Below are positions 50,150 to 50,316 of a stretch of 50,316 bases of DNA, one piece after another. Where the stretch lies: the NCBI GenBank assembly GCA_030669305.1, contig DAOVDU010000005.1, positions 1 to 50,316 of the forward strand, given 5' to 3'. Each line of letters opens with the position of its first letter. The stretch's first letter is position 1. This DNA comes from Candidatus Aminicenantota bacterium. GTDB taxonomy: Bacteria > Acidobacteriota > Aminicenantia > Aminicenantales > Aminicenantaceae. The translations under genes were made by a program, and so were the position numbers. The notes under the pieces were generated by a model. It searched no databases and was not told the DNA's origin. It saw nothing but the letters and a program-made list of their open reading frames with translations.

Positions 50150-50316
50150 ATGAAAAAAATTAGCGACAATCATAAAACAACCAATATCAGCATAATAAAA
50201 GTTCTAGGATGGTTTTTTGTTGTTTGTATTATGTTGAGCACAGCTTTTTTGTTTACCTCCTATCAAGTAGGACCTGTTAAAAAAATGCGCGGAATAGTAT
50301 TACTTGAATATGTTGG
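50150..50316 (+). CDS. N-terminal part of a membrane-anchored protein, cut by the window end
   Basis: An open frame of 55 codons from an ATG at 50150 runs off the window, so it is not in the ORF track. The start is MKKISDNHKTTN, followed by one hydrophobic helix (about residues 19-39, VLGWFFVVCIMLSTAFLF), then VGPVKKMRGIVLLEYVG. A weak AGGG lies about 14 nt upstream. A single-pass or secreted protein is likely; the ending RGIVLLEYVG might be the start of a protease SppA-like domain, but that is a guess. Confidence 0.55.
   Translation, partial: MKKISDNHKTTNISIIKVLGWFFVVCIMLSTAFLFTSYQVGPVKKMRGIVLLEYV

Noticed and set aside
1-50316. Prophage or IS element
   Set aside because: No integrase, transposase or phage structural gene was seen; only REP-like and word-type repeats were found.

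Overview
The window is about 50 kb of AT-rich DNA (GC visibly well under 50%) from a diderm bacterium. BamD-like and TolC-like proteins, a TonB-dependent receptor, C-terminal-Phe outer-membrane barrels and multihaem c-type cytochromes all imply an outer membrane. A K+-dependent membrane pyrophosphatase, a TonB receptor with a carboxypeptidase-regulatory N-domain, a sigma54-driven MacA/TolC-type operon and a Tat-tagged TldD together suggest an anaerobic member of, or relative of, the Acidobacteriota (Aminicenantia-like). That placement is inference; no rRNA or tRNA gene was recognised.

Layout. (1) 69-10886, minus strand: hppA; recN-miaB; then a co-directional envelope operon of PASTA protein, rpe, NAD-sugar epimerase, BamD-like lipoprotein, barrel protein and exported subtilase. 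(2) 11050-12081, plus: threonine aldolase with a clear sigma70 promoter. (3) 12250-20983, minus: a seven-gene respiratory cluster (seven-haem membrane cytochrome, PsrB-like ferredoxin, NrfD/PsrC quinone subunit, Tat-exported molybdopterin-family protein, PD40 propeller, six-haem membrane cytochrome, HdrD-like Fe-S protein fused to a NarI-like haem b membrane domain). (4) 21197-24770, minus: a barrel protein and a TonB-dependent receptor. (5) lpdA (plus) converging on a large secreted sulfatase-fold protein (minus). (6) 29580-39498, plus: nuoABCDEFGHI followed by an MBL hydrolase, a GNAT-like protein and a methyltransferase; nuoJKLMN are absent here. (7) A lone GT-C type membrane glycosyltransferase (minus). 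(8) 42373-46862, plus: a MacA-like adaptor, two MacB/LolD-type ATPases and TolC behind a textbook sigma54 promoter, with no permease. (9) tldD-tldE and the first 55 codons of another membrane protein.

The functional theme is energy conservation across the membrane: PPi-driven ion pumping, complex I electron input to quinone, and a quinone-linked Fe-S/cytochrome complex that could pass electrons to or from the periplasm. A second theme is envelope biogenesis and export.

The least-explained signal lies between genes. Many gaps hold short-word tandem arrays. The main family is a strict 8-mer, GTTARTCN (or its complement GAYTAACN), often in facing orientations that would form long hairpins. A second family has a 44-bp unit, and looser families also occur. 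A near-perfect 54-nt REP-like palindrome sits between two facing 8-mer arrays in front of tldD.

The ORF track allows TTG and GTG starts, so several starts were moved to better-supported codons; each entry says why.
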